Shown here in pieces: positions 31,831 to 44,222 of a DNA stretch of 64,000 nt. The position numbers were made by a program, and so were the translations under genes. Source of the stretch: Armigeres subalbatus (lineage: Eukaryota > Arthropoda > Insecta > Diptera > Culicidae); contig NW_026942946.1 of assembly GCF_024139115.2 (NCBI RefSeq), positions 620,001-684,000 on the forward strand. Direction: 5' to 3'. Each line of letters opens with the position of its first letter. Within the stretch, counting starts at the first letter, position 1. Under the pieces are notes generated by a model. It searched no databases. It was given only the letters and a program-made list of their open reading frames with translations, and had not been told where the DNA came from.

Positions 31831-34346
31831 AATGATCTGCTACCATCAATGAAAGTGGCTCTGGGGTGACTCGGGGAGGCACTACACACCGTGTAATTTT
31901 TCCTATCTTTTGTCTTCTTTTCTAACATTGTCACCTCGTAATTTTGGAGTGGCGTATTTCAGTTTTCAGTTGTTTGATATAACTGGTAAATGTATCATAC
32001 GTAGATTGCGAGTAAGTTATCGCCGGTAATACTTTTTCAAAATCATGTTTGTTGTAGAAAAAAATTAAGCATTAATGATAATCAATTGTATCAATAGAAT
32101 TGGCAAATTGTTAAAGGGTTTTCGAATCGATTGATAAGCAAATGTCGAAAATCCATCGAAAGATAAAGACGCTATTAGCGTTTGAAATCTATCCTAATTT
32201 TTGTGACAGTCTCGAATTCGGAAATTTCCGTTTTAAAACCTGTATCTGGAGTCTTCCCTTAGACGGTAGTTTACGTCAAAAATCTGTATAAATTATCAAT
32301 ACTTATCGCCATACAATTTTCTTCAAATACATGCGAATCAATTGTTTGCATGGTCTCCATCCGATACTTGCTTGGGATTCAACTATCGACGTTAAGCGCG
32401 TTGCTGCGCTTGAATAAAGTTCATCTCGGAACCGATTTCTTTATCAATCATCAATAGGAAAAATAAAAATTAGGAGTCTCGCGGGAAAATTCTGCGTTTA
32501 GCCGGTTGTATCCAAATAGTTGCAAACGCCACATTAGTGAATAAATTGTTGCAGCAATCTTCCGATGACAGCCTATGCTCGGACCGGCAATAATGCTACC
32601 TGGCATTACGCTACCGATTATGAAACAAACAATTATGCTTTGTTCTATGAAAGTTCGTCTATTATCAACATTCTCAATCACCAAAACTATATAACTCCGA
32701 ATTACGATAGAAAAATTTCACCGAAGAATTTTCCAGTTCTTAACGGTTGCACTTTAGGAAAATTATTTCAACTTAACCTTCCTCCCAAATATAATGATGG
32801 TCCTGAAAAGAACTGATTAATTGCCACTTTTGTGCCTTTATATTTACAGCAGCCACTGGGCTGATGGACCGCCTTCCGATGATTCGGCTCAACGAACGCC
32901 GTCGATTGCCAGATCCGCCGAAGATGGGACACGGATGAAATGATGCTGCTGCTTCCATCACCGCCACCATCACCGACCGAAAATAATTCATCCGCTGAGA
33001 CAGCCGTTGTCACTGGGACCGCTTCTGGACGCCCTGGTCCGCTCGCCGTGACATTGGTGACATCCAGAATGAAAATGACGCGCGCACGCGAAACACGGGG
33101 CTTTTTATACACAGGGAAAAACGAAGCAGTGGATCAAAAGGCCCGTACCTTACTGCAAATTGATGTCCGTGTTGGGGATTTATGAACGGAATCTGAATTT
33201 TTCACCCGATTTGGAAAGAAACAACATTTTCAATTTAAACTATTGAAAATGTTGTTTCGTTGATAACTGTTAGTATCAACAGAATTGGTAACTGCTGAAG
33301 AGTTTCTGAATCGATTGATAAGCAAATGTCGAAAATCCATCGAAAGATAAAAAGACGCTATTAGCGTTTGAAATTCATCCTAATTTCGTGACGACCCCGA
33401 ATTTGGAAATTTCGGTTTTACAATCTCTGTATCTGGAGTCTTCCCCTCAGACGAAGTTTACGTCAAAATGTACCATCCGCACCTCCACAGCTGTTGTCGC
33501 TAGGGACTGCTTCTGGACGCCTTGTAATCCACTTTCCATGAAATCCAGAATGAAAAATGACGAGCGCACGCGAAACACGGGGGCTCTTTTTATACATTGC
33601 GGGAAAAACGAAGCAGTGAATCAAAAGGCCCGTACCTTACTGTAATCTGATGTCCGTGTTGAGATTTAAGGAACGGATTGATTATTTTTTAAATTTTCAC
33701 CCGGTTTGGAAAAAAATAATATTTTCAATAGTTTGCCGTTGATAATGATTAGTTTTAATACAATTAGCAAATTGGTGGAAAGTTTCCGAATCTGTTAATA
33801 ACAAAAACTCGAAAATCCGTCGAAAGATAAAGTCGCTATTACTGTTTGAAATCTTACACGATTTCGTGACAGTCCCCAATTTGGAAATTTTCATTTTGCA
33901 CCCTGTATCCGAAGCTTCCCCTTAGACGTTGTTAACGTCAAAATGAGCGAACAAAAACACGTCCGTACGTGCTGCTGTCTCGAACTTGAATGGGCCACGC
34001 ACGCGCGCGCGAGAGAGCAGTTTTCTTATAATCAATAAAGATGGCCTATTAGGTCCCGCCTCTTTGCTGGGCTGTCCGATATGACTGCAAATATTGTGCA
34101 ACCGCTCGCCACACCTATCAAAGGGGCGGCTGCTAAGGGTTCAACTTTATTGATTATAAGAAAGCAGCTCTTCCTGATAGCGCGCGAGCCATTTCGTTCG
34201 AGAGATGTCGCGGAGAGCAGACTGGGTACCACCTTCGGCATCGGTGGAGCTCCAACCGGAAATTTTATTCCCTATGATGGTGTGGGTCGCGTGGTCGTCG
34301 TCATTATCATTGCCAGCAAGCTCAGCTTTAAATTTTCTTGTATGAT

Positions 34347-34568
34347 GGGGATAAACACGGCTTCGGTAGGTTTTGTTCTATTATTTTCGGAGCGAGGGGT
34401 ATGGGTAAGTTGGCTTTATTTGTTGACCAAATTTTATGAAATTTGGCCACAATATTCTTTAAAGAACGTTTGTGTCAAAGAATGTTAGCGCCAAATTTTA
34501 GCACATAATTAGTTATAGAAGTTTCTCGATTAATAATAAAACAAAACTTGACAAAGCCGCACTTTCCT
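34347..34568. mobile_element. GGCAGGTTTTGTTCTATTAT MITE, diverged copy
   Basis: Both arms are present (GGTAGGTTTTGTTCTATTAT and AATAATAAAACAAAACTTG) around the same AAATTTGGCCACAATATTCT centre, with a small insertion near 34400. Confidence 0.6.
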
Positions 34569-35352
34569 TACTAACGATTACTACCATCAACGAAAGTAGC
34601 TCTGGTGTCACAACTTGAGGCGAGATGAATTTTGATCAAAGTAGAACTTAATTGCTTGGTGATGGCAGATTGTTTTCCGTCGGTAGTAGAATCACGAGAG
34701 CACGATTCAGAGAGAAAGACTTATAATTTTGGTAGATAGTCATCCATGCGAAAAACATTTTTGCAGCTTCTCCGTTTGACGCGCGCTCGTGATTCTACAT
34801 ACATACAGAAAACATATTGATGATTCAACCCATCCATGAGTTTTTAGGTGTTGAAACGCCACGCGCGCGGTGGAGCAGTTTTCTTATAATCAATAAAGAT
34901 GGCCTATTAGTCCCTGGGCTCTTTGTTGTCCAGTATGACTGCAAATATTGTGTAATTGTCACACACCCCCAAAGGCGCGTGGGCAGGTTCAACTTAATTG
35001 ATTACAAGAAAGAAGCTCTTCTGAGCGCGCGAGCCACTTCCTGTCTGAGATGTCGTGGAGAGCAGACTGTGGTACCAATTCTTCATATCGGCGAAGCTCC
35101 TACCGGAAATTTTTAGTCTTGATGGTGTGCATAATCAAAAACATTATCAGCGCTCAGTTTAAATTCTTCTTTGTGTTGATGGTAGGAGGAACATCGTCAA
35201 GTGGTATTTTTGAATTCTATTATTGTTGAAAGTTTTGAAAGACCAAATTTTATGAAATTTGGCCACAATATCTCTTTGATATGCTATGATATGATATGAT
35301 ATTTGAAAAGAGGTACCAACGATCGGCTACCATCAATGAAAGTGGCTCAAGT

Positions 35353-35513
35353 GAGCGTCCACAAATTACGTAACGCTTAGAGGTGGGGGGGTGAAGGCGA
35401 AGCAAGACGACCTATACATAATTTTTAGATGCTTCATACAAAAAGTGTGACATAATGGGAGGGGGGTTGAAAATGCCCAATTTTTGTGCCACGTAATTAG
35501 AAGGATCTTCCTT
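35353..35513. mobile_element. MITE-like repeat, CCACAAAGTACGTAACG family, copy B
   Basis: Begins GCGTCCACAAATTACGTAAC and ends CACGTAATTAGAAGGATCTTCC. The internal AAAAAGTGTGACATAATGGG corresponds to copy A. It interrupts the amplified unit between words that are close together in the earlier unit (about 31855-31875), so it inserted after the duplication. Confidence 0.65.
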
Positions 35514-36740
35514 AAGGTGACTTTGTCTCTCTTTTCTAATATTGTTACCTCGTAATTTTGGAGTGGCGTATTTCGCCTTTCAGTTGTTTGATGTAACTGT
35601 AAATGTATCAGTGCATGTAGATTGCGAGTAAGCACGTAATACTAGCAGTGATACTCAAAAATCTGTAGCAAGCATCAATACTTTGACGCCACATTAGGTG
35701 AATAAATTGCTGTAGCAATCTTCCGATGGCAGCGCCTATGCTCGGACTGGCACCAATGCTAAGGATTCCGCCATTGATGCCAAAACAATGGACCAATCAA
35801 TAAGCAAAAACCGCCGCTATGAAATGCACAGATTGCGCCACTGCAGACATGGGTGTTCTTCTGGTCAAAAGCACACGAATAGAAATTTGCGTATAAAGAA
35901 AAGGCCGTTGTTTTGATGTGGGTGGAGTGCTAAATGAGTTAATTTTAAGATTAACTATTATGCTTTGTTCTATGAAGAAAGTTCTGTCTAATATCAACAC
36001 TCTCAATCACTAAAATCATATACAACTCCGAATTACGCTAGAAAATTATTTCACCGAAGAATTGCACTTGCACTTTTGAGAATTATTTCAACTTAACCTT
36101 CCTCCCAAATATAATGATGGTCCTGAAAAGAACGATTAATTGTCACTTATGTGTTTTATTAACAGCAGCCACTGGCTGCGCGACCGCCATCCGATGATTC
36201 GACTCAACGAACGCCGTCGATTGCCAGATCCGCCGAAGATGGGACACGGATGGAAATGTAGCCGCTTCCACGACGCCACCACCACCGACCGAAAAATTTC
36301 ATCCGCTGAGACAGCGTTGTCACTGGACCGCTTCTGGACGCCCTGGTCCGCTCTGCCGTGACATCCAGAATGAAAATGACGCGCGCACGCGAAACACGGG
36401 CTTTTTATACAGGGAAGCAGTGGATCAAAAGGCCGTACCTTACTGCAATCTGATGTCCGTGTTGGGATTTATGAACGAATTTTTTCACCCGGTTTGGAAA
36501 GAAACAACATTTTCAATAGTTTAACGTTGATAATCAATAGTATCAATATAATTGGCAAATTGCGGGAGAGTTTCTGAATCGATTGATAAGCAAATGTCGA
36601 AAATCCATCGAAAGATAAAGTCGCATTAGTGTTTGAAATCTATCCTAATTTCGTGCGTCTCGAATTTGGAAATTTCGGTTTTACACCCTGATCTGAGGTC
36701 TTCCCTTAATGAGTTTACGTCAAAAATTGCTTTAGAAGGA

Positions 36741-37997
36741 AGAAAAACTTTATACATTTAGAAATTGTTCCAGATATTATATATATTTATTCAATGTTTT
36801 AAGAGATTCCTTCGTTATTTTCTACGAATTTCTTTGGAAATTTCAATAAATCCCTGCAGGCATTATTATTTATTATATTTTTTAAGGAGACCCCTGCTTT
36901 TTTGTGGTAATTCCTCCAGTTATTTCTTCGGAAATTCTTTCGGGCATTCCTAGATAATTTGTTTTGGCAAATCATCCAAAAATCAAGTCGTTTTCAGCCG
37001 TTGAGTTTTTAAAGAAAAAAAGTTTATTTCGTTCTGAGGATTGGTATTTTACCTTTTCAGATATGAAGCTTGTTTACTTTCCTTGAAAAAGGTAAAATAA
37101 ATTACCGAAACCACAGGAGGCTAACTTGAAGTAAACTTGTTTTTGCTGCTGTATATGACTGCAACGGCCTTAAATGACTTGATTTTCAATTAATTTATTC
37201 ACAGTCAAAAGTTATTTCGTCCTTCGAGAATATATCCGAAAAATCATTTACCAAAAAATGCATCACAAATCACCTAAGGTTTTTCTTTCAAACGTACTTT
37301 CAGGTTAATGAATCCATTCGGTAATTTCTCATGAAATTCCTCCAGGAATTCTTTCGGGGACTCATCTTGGAAATTCCTCCAGGAATAATTTGGAAAATCA
37401 CGCTTCCTATGAACACTCCTTTAGTGATTTTTTTCAAAACCAATCGATTTTTTTTTTCTAGAAAATAATCCAAGAATACGCGTTATTTTGGCGTATATAA
37501 TTAAATTTAAGAATAAATATTAAGTTTTTCAGGTCCTTTTCCAGTTCCCGCAGCACACATGTTGAAGAGAGGCTACAATAATTTATATACAACCATATTT
37601 GGTTATTTTTAAGTTAGCGTCCTCATTCTAACATTGCACCAGTCAATTTGCTGCCGTGCAGCTATGCGCAATTCACCACACTAACCACTGCAAAGTAGAC
37701 AAAAAAATAGATTTTAATTAAGAAAATTATTTTGAGCTTTTAGATTTTAATACATATTACCAGTTTTTTTCGAATCTTTCCCAAAAAAGTTTAGCCAAAT
37801 TTCATTTTCATACAAATTTGTTCGGAGACACTTCTGGAATAAACTCTCAACAATACACCAAAAATTTAATTTACAAGCCAATCAAAACATTTTGGAACTA
37901 GCTCATTCAATATATAGTTAAATTAAAAATATGGGCTTCACGAAAATCACGAAAAAATTGAGGTTTTGTCCGGCTTTCCGCCACTGCACTGTGTGCT
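36741..37997. other. unassigned AT-rich DNA
   Basis: Short degenerate 'TTCCTCCAGGAATT'-type words (about 37310-37420), common as weak repeats in mosquito DNA, and no coding signal. Confidence 0.4.
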
Positions 37998-38431
37998 AAG
38001 GGTGGAACGATATCTGTAGAGGGTCAGCCTGCAATTCTACTTTGGTGTTATATGAATATATGGAAAACTAAAATTTGTTCAAACTCTCATTAATCGATGA
38101 ATTCAAATAAACATCCCCAACCTCCATTTTTGAAATCTATTTGAGCTCAACCTAGGGAACTCATGAATTTTGATCTATATTTCCACTGCTACGTTGAGGC
38201 TAATTAAACCATTTTAGCCATTTATCCCATATTCACACTATCAATAGAACCGTACAATCCACTCATAACTAATGTTATCCGGGGTCTCATTTATATAGAT
38301 TCCAAAAAGAGAGGTTGGGGATGTTTATTTGAATTCATCACGATTTGACAGCTGTAGGAGACTTGAATAAATTTTACGTTTTTCCCATACAAATTTCCAT
38401 ATAAACATAAATTGACTTCGCGCCACCCTAA
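37998..38431. mobile_element. palindromic MITE with GGGTGG ends and TAA flanks
   Basis: The ends are GGGTGG and CCACCC, each flanked by TAA, a 3-base duplication typical of PIF/Harbinger-type elements. The arms are imperfect complements over about 150 bases. The best part is GAATTCAAATAAACATCCCC at about 38099, complemented by GGGGATGTTTATTTGAATTC at about 38316. Arm similarity also includes AAAATTTGTTCAA against its complement near 38360. Confidence 0.6.
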
Positions 38432-39589
38432 ATGGCCACCGAATTGCCTGAAATTTGCCAGGACTCTATATTATCAAAATGATGCATAGACATATGAGAG
38501 TTGGAATTTTCGAACATTTTGAAATTTGAACTGCCCTAGTGAACAGTGGTGCTGGAGTGGTGGGACAAGTAGGACATGTCCTATGATGAATACTTGGGTA
38601 GGACAGTCGAAACATTGTCCCCCATGATCATGGTCCTATGGTAATAAAATACCATATGAAATACTAAAAGATGAAATACTATCATTTGAACGTTTCAAAT
38701 TTAATTAGATGTTTGAAAGTTTATCAGAGGTTAAACTGACAATCGTGGAGGTTTCGGGGATTGTAAAGGAGAACTCTATTCCGAACAGCCTCTCAGAATC
38801 TGTGAGTAATTCCTCTATTCCAAAAAGTTTCAGTTATGTATTGAAATTCTCCAAGAAGTCTTGAAGTTTCTAATAGTTTCTGCTATTTCATAAAATTGTT
38901 GATTTTTTTCTGGAAGTACGTAATTATTTCTGCTAGTTAATAGGGCTCAGAGAATTTCTAAAATGTTATAATAGTTGACAGACTGACATGTGAATTGAAC
39001 AAAAGTTGAATATCTGAACGAGAATATAACTTAGTTTAGACTGACAGTACTTGTCAATGGTTGATTCTCCGTGACTTATCAGAACGCTATGATCCAAGTA
39101 AATAAAGGTTGGGATTTACCACCTATTCAGGATATACACGTTTCAGAGCGCTCAAGTATAGATCAACAACGGCGCCAGTCAATTGGGAAAGGAGAGAAAT
39201 GTTATTGTGTAGTCTTATGCTACTAGAGACCGAGAATTCTTTGCAACAGAAGTATATATCAAGGATTCACTTGAACCACATTATGTGATGTGTTCTTCTC
39301 CAGACTTCCTATCTATAAGGCAGCACATTACTGGTAGACCATAGCGATGTTTCTGGAGATTGCTAAAGGTTTTTGATTCTTAGAATCCTTAGTGATAATT
39401 GATTGTTGAAACCATTGAATATTAAAAAAAACTACAGAAATCCATAACCACTTCTGGAAATCAGATATCAGAAGATATTTGAAGACATCCTTCTTGGAAA
39501 TGATCTACGAATTCTGGAAGTGTAATGATTGTTTTAATAGTTATGACAAGTTTCATAACTTATCCGAGGAAGTCCGAAAAAAAAAACTT
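38432..39589. other. unassigned DNA
   Basis: No coding frame or element recognised. 'GGACAAGTAGGACATGTCCTA' near 38560 is a short imperfect palindrome. Confidence 0.4.
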
Positions 39590-39879
39590 TTGAAACCCCA
39601 GAGGACCTCCGGAATGTCCCTGAAATTCAATTTTTGTCCTACCTTCGTCTCGGAACGTGACCGCGCCGCTGTGTGCGAACAAGCACCTAACAACTGGAAC
39701 TTAGCTGGACGTCGCAGCATAGTCGACTTGAAATAAAGAATGTCTGACCCTATGGGATCAATCGATGTGTTTGAATTTGCGGTAAGTCTTTGAAGAATCA
39801 AGAAATTGAACTCACGAGAGTAGCTTGAAACTCATGATCGCACCGCTGGTAAACCTTAGCTGCTATTCCAAGAACGGAA

Positions 39880-40700
39880 ATATTTACCACATTCCTAGTC
39901 ATCTTTAGACGTTGGTTCATTTGTTCGACGAGGAAGTTATTCTCCAATCCGGAGTCTAAAAGGACTCTCGCAGGAAAATGATTTCCTTAATCATCTTCGA
40001 TGAAACACTGCCTGAGATGAATAACCCCGAACTTAGTTGGATATTGTGGCATTGGAGACCGCCATGTTGACCATCTGGGAAGGATTTGCTGATGTACCTC
40101 GAGGAATATTTGTGGGGAGATCACTGGTATGTGTAGAAGATCCTGCAGCTTCTCTCTCTCGAGTTTTAAGCAGATTAATGTGTGATGTCGTCCTTTGCAC
40201 TTCTGGCGCAGGGTAATTATAAAAAGCTTCATGTCCTTGTTTGATGCAGTTACGTCAGAGGTCAAGAGCACGTAATAAAGCCTCTATCAGATGACGCCAT
40301 TCGTTCGAAAACCACTGGAAAATGAAGTTATCCGTCGAACAACAAACACAACTCCGACTGTTCTCTTGGACTGGTTTGAAACCTGTTTTCACTGAATCTG
40401 GTTTTGGCTTAGTAGCTAACGATGAAGTTGCTAACGATGAAGTTGCTAACGATGAAGTTTTGCAGCCAAGTTGGCATGGCTGGTAATGGTTCGAGCACCC
40501 TGCCCCGATACGGCGTAGAAGAAATCCAGTCAAATCCTCAAGTCTCTTGAGCCTTGCTCCACGAAAATTCCTCCAATCCTCGTCTGATTACAAGATCCTG
40601 GCGCGAGATGAGGAGATTGTCAGCAGAAGGCCTTTGTGGTCGCCTGGTCGGATTATTTGATCGAGTGTTTGCACAGCGCGTTGAAAACTGTCTACTAGTT
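39880..40700 (-). pseudogene. BEL/Pao-type gag-protease relic
   Basis: The minus strand, across several frames, reads KTGFKPVQENSRSCVCC, then an imperfect zinc-knuckle-like segment, KQGHEAFYNYPAP and HHTLICLKLEREKLQ. It continues to ESLLDSGLENNFLVEQMNQR with ISVLGIAAKVY (about 39870-39980). The order 'C..C ... GH ... HHTL ... LLDSG...N' is that of BEL/Pao gag zinc fingers followed by the aspartic protease. DSG is the protease active-site motif. Frames are broken throughout. A 15-base triplet repeat (GCTAACGATGAAGTT, 40415-40459, three exact copies) lies in the gag part and adds SLATS repeats. Element ends were not found. Confidence 0.55.
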
Positions 40701-41129
40701 TGCGCAAACGGGCAGATCGAAAAGAATCTGCACCTGACATTTCTTTAACTGTTTACTGTTAAATATATGCTATACCGATTAAAAAATAGGTCCCAGGCTA
40801 CCTGGTAATTGGTTTTAGTAAGGTTAGTAAGGTCCTATTTAAGATCGATTAAACTTTTTGGTTCGCCCTGGAGACAGTGGAGCGAAATCTATCTTGGCAA
40901 CAAGTTAAGTCCAGCGATAGCGATACGATTGAGACCTTTCAAGTCAGGCCTTTGCACCACTCGGGGTAGAGGTGTTGACACCGCCAGTTTTTGACACTCC
41001 GCTGCGACAAATATTTATGCATCGCACGCCGCCGTTTAAAATTTGCACGCCAATTCAAATTTGAAGACGTCCACAAAATTTTCCGTGGAAATTCTGAAGA
41101 TTCAGTAGAACAGCATTACATTGAAATTC

Positions 41130-42290
41130 CAGAGACATTTTCGGGCCAAATGGCTTTTTTCGCTAGAAGACCATTTCTACCAAATGGTATTTTCAGCCAA
41201 ATGACCTCCTCCACAAAACACTTTTCGGTCAAATTACCAGTTCGGCCGAATATCTCTACATTGACAAAAATTCAATCATATTCATTATGTGCGGCATAAA
41301 TTTTACTATATCATTCCCCACATAACGGCTATGTGAATTCGCAGCTATATATGAGGAAACACACATAATCCTTGTTAACTAATAACCTTTATGTGCATTC
41401 TCCCATAGGTGGTTATTAACGCACAAAAAACTTATTTGTAAATTTTGCAATAAATATTGTTTTTGTCAATAAATATGTGAAGATTTTTATTAGTGTACGG
41501 GTTGTTTGTCGCTTTCACACAATAACATTTTCGGTCCAATAATAACCGTTTCGGACAAACGTTCAACTCGTGTTATTCGACCAAATGGATTTGAATAAAT
41601 GCTTTTCAATGTGACTTTCGGCCAAATGACGGATGGATATTTGCCGAGGGTACAACCGAATTGTTGGTCGAACAAACCATTGGGCTGAAACGCATATGGC
41701 AGAAAATGTAATTTTTCCGAAATAACATACGACCGAAATGGTCATTTGGCAGAAAAAGTCGTTTCGCTATATAGGACATTTGACAAAAATACCATTTGCC
41801 GAGATGATTCTTTGCCCGAAGAGGTCATTTGGCCGCATAAGTCTTTTGGCAGAAGCCTTGACATTTTCTGCCAAATGGCCCTTCCTTTTAAACGACCATT
41901 TCGGCCAAATGACATATTCATTTGATTAGTCTGTCAAACGATCTGTTAAAGCAAACGGCTTTTTGGCCAAATTATCAGTTCGGCCGAATGTTATTTCGGA
42001 TAAATAACATTTTCAGTCATATGTGTTTCGGCCCAATGGTTTGTTCGGCCAACAATATTTTCAGATATAATCGGCCAAATGACCCTTTCCGTCATTTGGC
42101 CGAAAGTCACACGGCAAAAAGCATTTAATGGAATGCCACATGAAATTTTCCGCCAAATCGTTTTCGATGAATAACGATGAATGTTTGGGCGACCATTAAT
42201 TTCACCCAAATGCAATACGGTTAGTTGACTTAGTTGTATTATTCGGCCAAATAGTTTTCCGCCGAATAATTTTCGGCCAAACAACCCTTC
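41130..42290. repeat. degenerate 'CGGCCAAATGAC' satellite
   Basis: The words TTTCGGCCAAATGAC, TTCGGCCGAATG and their complements recur every 20-24 bases with many substitutions (41140-41265 and 41520-42290). The core CGGCC-AAATG is often flanked by TTTT. Unit orientation switches. The interruption at 41270-41515 has unrelated AT-rich sequence. The small frames across it are by-products. Confidence 0.7.
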
Positions 42291-43390
42291 TCTATTTTAA
42301 AAAATTAAAGAATCTTTTATGACCATCACAAGAAAATATAAATAGTAGAACTAAATAAATTCTGTAAAATCCAAGAAATTTTCTTGGGAATGCTGAACAG
42401 TTTTCGTCAAAATTTAAAAATTTCATATAGAAATATGAAGAATTTTAGTGGAAATTCCAAGAAATTTCGTGGAAACTTCCGGAGATTTTTCCATTAAGTT
42501 TAAAATTAAAATTGCGTGCGAATTCCAATGTATCTCATTTGGAATTTCCAGACAGAAGTTTGGAACAATTTCCCGTAAAAATTCTTAATAACATTAATAT
42601 AATTTTCCGCAAAAATTTAAACCTTGGATTCCTATAGAGCTTCCATGGAAAGTTCAAAGAATCTCAAACTTCAAAGTAGTTCGTGGTAAATCCAGAAATA
42701 ATTGCCAAATAAGTAATTTTGTAAAAAAATCTGGGGTTTTTCCTTGAAATTCAAAAGATTGTCCTGTTAATTCAAATTTGCATAAATGGAACGGAACGGC
42801 GACCATTACGGCAGGATTTGATAAATCTTCTATCACATCCTGTCGTTACCGTCGCCTGACTAATAATGTGATCAAGAATGTAAATACGCAAACAGGTTGA
42901 GTTTAGGATGGAAAATGTTAAGTAATTTATGATGAATCAGGTAATAAACACTTGCTTTTACATCGGTGCTGGCTATCGACTGGTCATAAATTATCTACGG
43001 ATTTTATGGTGTCTTTCAGTGAGTTCGTAAACATCTTACAAACACTGTTTCATAGTTCAGAAATTATATTGAGTAAAAGAAAGGAAATTTTCTCAATCAA
43101 CCTCAAGCAATCCAGCATTTATTTTAAAGTCTGCCGAGTATGGTCGGATACGCCGAATTTTACTACGAAAATTAGGCCGTTACGAATCTTCTTTCTATAT
43201 ATAAAAATTTCATTTGCAATATAACTCACAGATGGATGGATCGATTTGCAATATTTCTTCGCAAATTGTTTCGTCTTGACATGAACTGTGTTTGTATCAT
43301 GATGTCAAAATACTCAAGCTCAAATTAAAATCGATCGGTTACCGTATCTATCACATTACTGCTAGGGCAACTTAATTAGGGTAGCATTAA
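42291..43390. other. unassigned AT-rich DNA
   Basis: Contains weak repeats around CCAAGAAATTTTC and GGAAATTCC (42360-42740) and no coding signal. Confidence 0.4.
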
Positions 43391-43391
43391 G

Positions 43392-43463
43392 CTTACCGTA
43401 GCATAGTGGTAGATCTCCCGTCTAGCGTACTGAGAGGTGTGGGTTCGATTCCCACCGGTAGGC
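43392..43463 (+). tRNA. tRNA-like sequence (pseudo-tRNA or SINE head)
   Basis: A consensus A box (TAGCATAGTGG) and B box (GGTTCGATTCC) are correctly spaced. A 7-bp acceptor stem forms between CTTACCG and CGGTAGG with one G-U pair. The T arm GTGGG-TTCGATT-CCCAC is perfect. The D stem does not pair well and the anticodon loop would be about 12 bases, so it is unlikely to be a working tRNA. The Pol III promoter looks intact. It may be the head of a SINE. Confidence 0.55.
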
Positions 43464-43984
43464 AGTGGATATGTTTGCATATTTCATAAATATAAATATG
43501 TTTTCGGTCCTCAGTATCGTTTTTCACATAGTATACCATCGTGGACGTTGAATCGGTACCGCATAAGTAAATCTAAAACAGTTTTAAAAATTACTATGAC
43601 TTTTTTCATCTGAGTGTAATTTATCTATTACACAATTGTCTCAAACAAAGATGTTGTCTTCTCATGATAACTATTAGGCATAATCGTAAAGAAATATCAA
43701 TTCAAAATCAATGATTATCGCTTAAAAGCCTCATTTTTGCTCTCATTGTGTATCTGTTATTCACATCCAGCGAACAAAAACGAGGCAATAATAACCGAAA
43801 AACTACTCTCTCAACAGGGACATGCACTGCCGAGATTTATGACAACCAAATTAGCATAATCGTGATGTTGCAGCTGAAGCCAACGTATCCACGTGCATCG
43901 ATCGGCCTGTTTGGGCATTGTAGTCCCTGCTTAATCCAATTGGTCCCACCAACTATATACACACGGAATTACTACTGTGGAGCA

Positions 43985-44222
43985 TTGGTTCCTAACCGTT
44001 CGAACAGCAACCCTGTAAAGATCATGATTGCATCAGAGAAGTTCGAATCAAGAGAGCATTCTGCAGCGTGCGAGGTGGACGGACCAAGATAGAACGTGCG
44101 CAACTGAGGAGTGCGATGGAGATATGCACATGTTGCTTTTAGCCATGCATGATGGCGCCAAATTGTTGAATCAGTGTTATCTGTTTAGAAGTACGCTAAA
44201 TAAATTAAATTAAACTAACTAA
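43985..44222 (+). pseudogene. RTE-like element, 3'-terminal fragment
   Basis: Frames read NSNPVKIMIASEKFESREHS, then ARWTDQDRTCA and GAKLLNQCYLF. They match in order DSNPAKMVFASDPAGTRRRG, ARWADQVQNDLA and QIVDSVLSV at the end of the element at 56680-60109. The non-coding end GTTATCTGTTTAG followed by TAAAT/TAAAC repeats also matches the family tail. It is a different, older subfamily on the opposite strand. Confidence 0.65.

Larger units (their letters stand above)
28000..36740. repeat. locally amplified, indel-rich repeat block
   Basis: The same non-coding sequences recur in the same orientation. CTGATGTCCGTGTTGGG or a close variant occurs at about 28426, 29651, 33160, 33646 and 36450. ACGAGAGCACGATTCAGAG occurs at about 29278, 31199 and 34692. 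GCCGTCGATTGCCAGATCC occurs at 32898 and 36213. CCTCGTAATTTTGGAGTGG occurs at about 31934 and 35548. The longest duplicated unit is about 3.3-3.6 kb (about 31074-34568 against 34569-36740), with shorter partial units before it. Copies differ by many small deletions. Each unit includes GCGCGC-rich words, a TATA-like CTTTTTATACACAGG, and a copy of the MITE listed separately. No coding function is seen. Confidence 0.75.
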
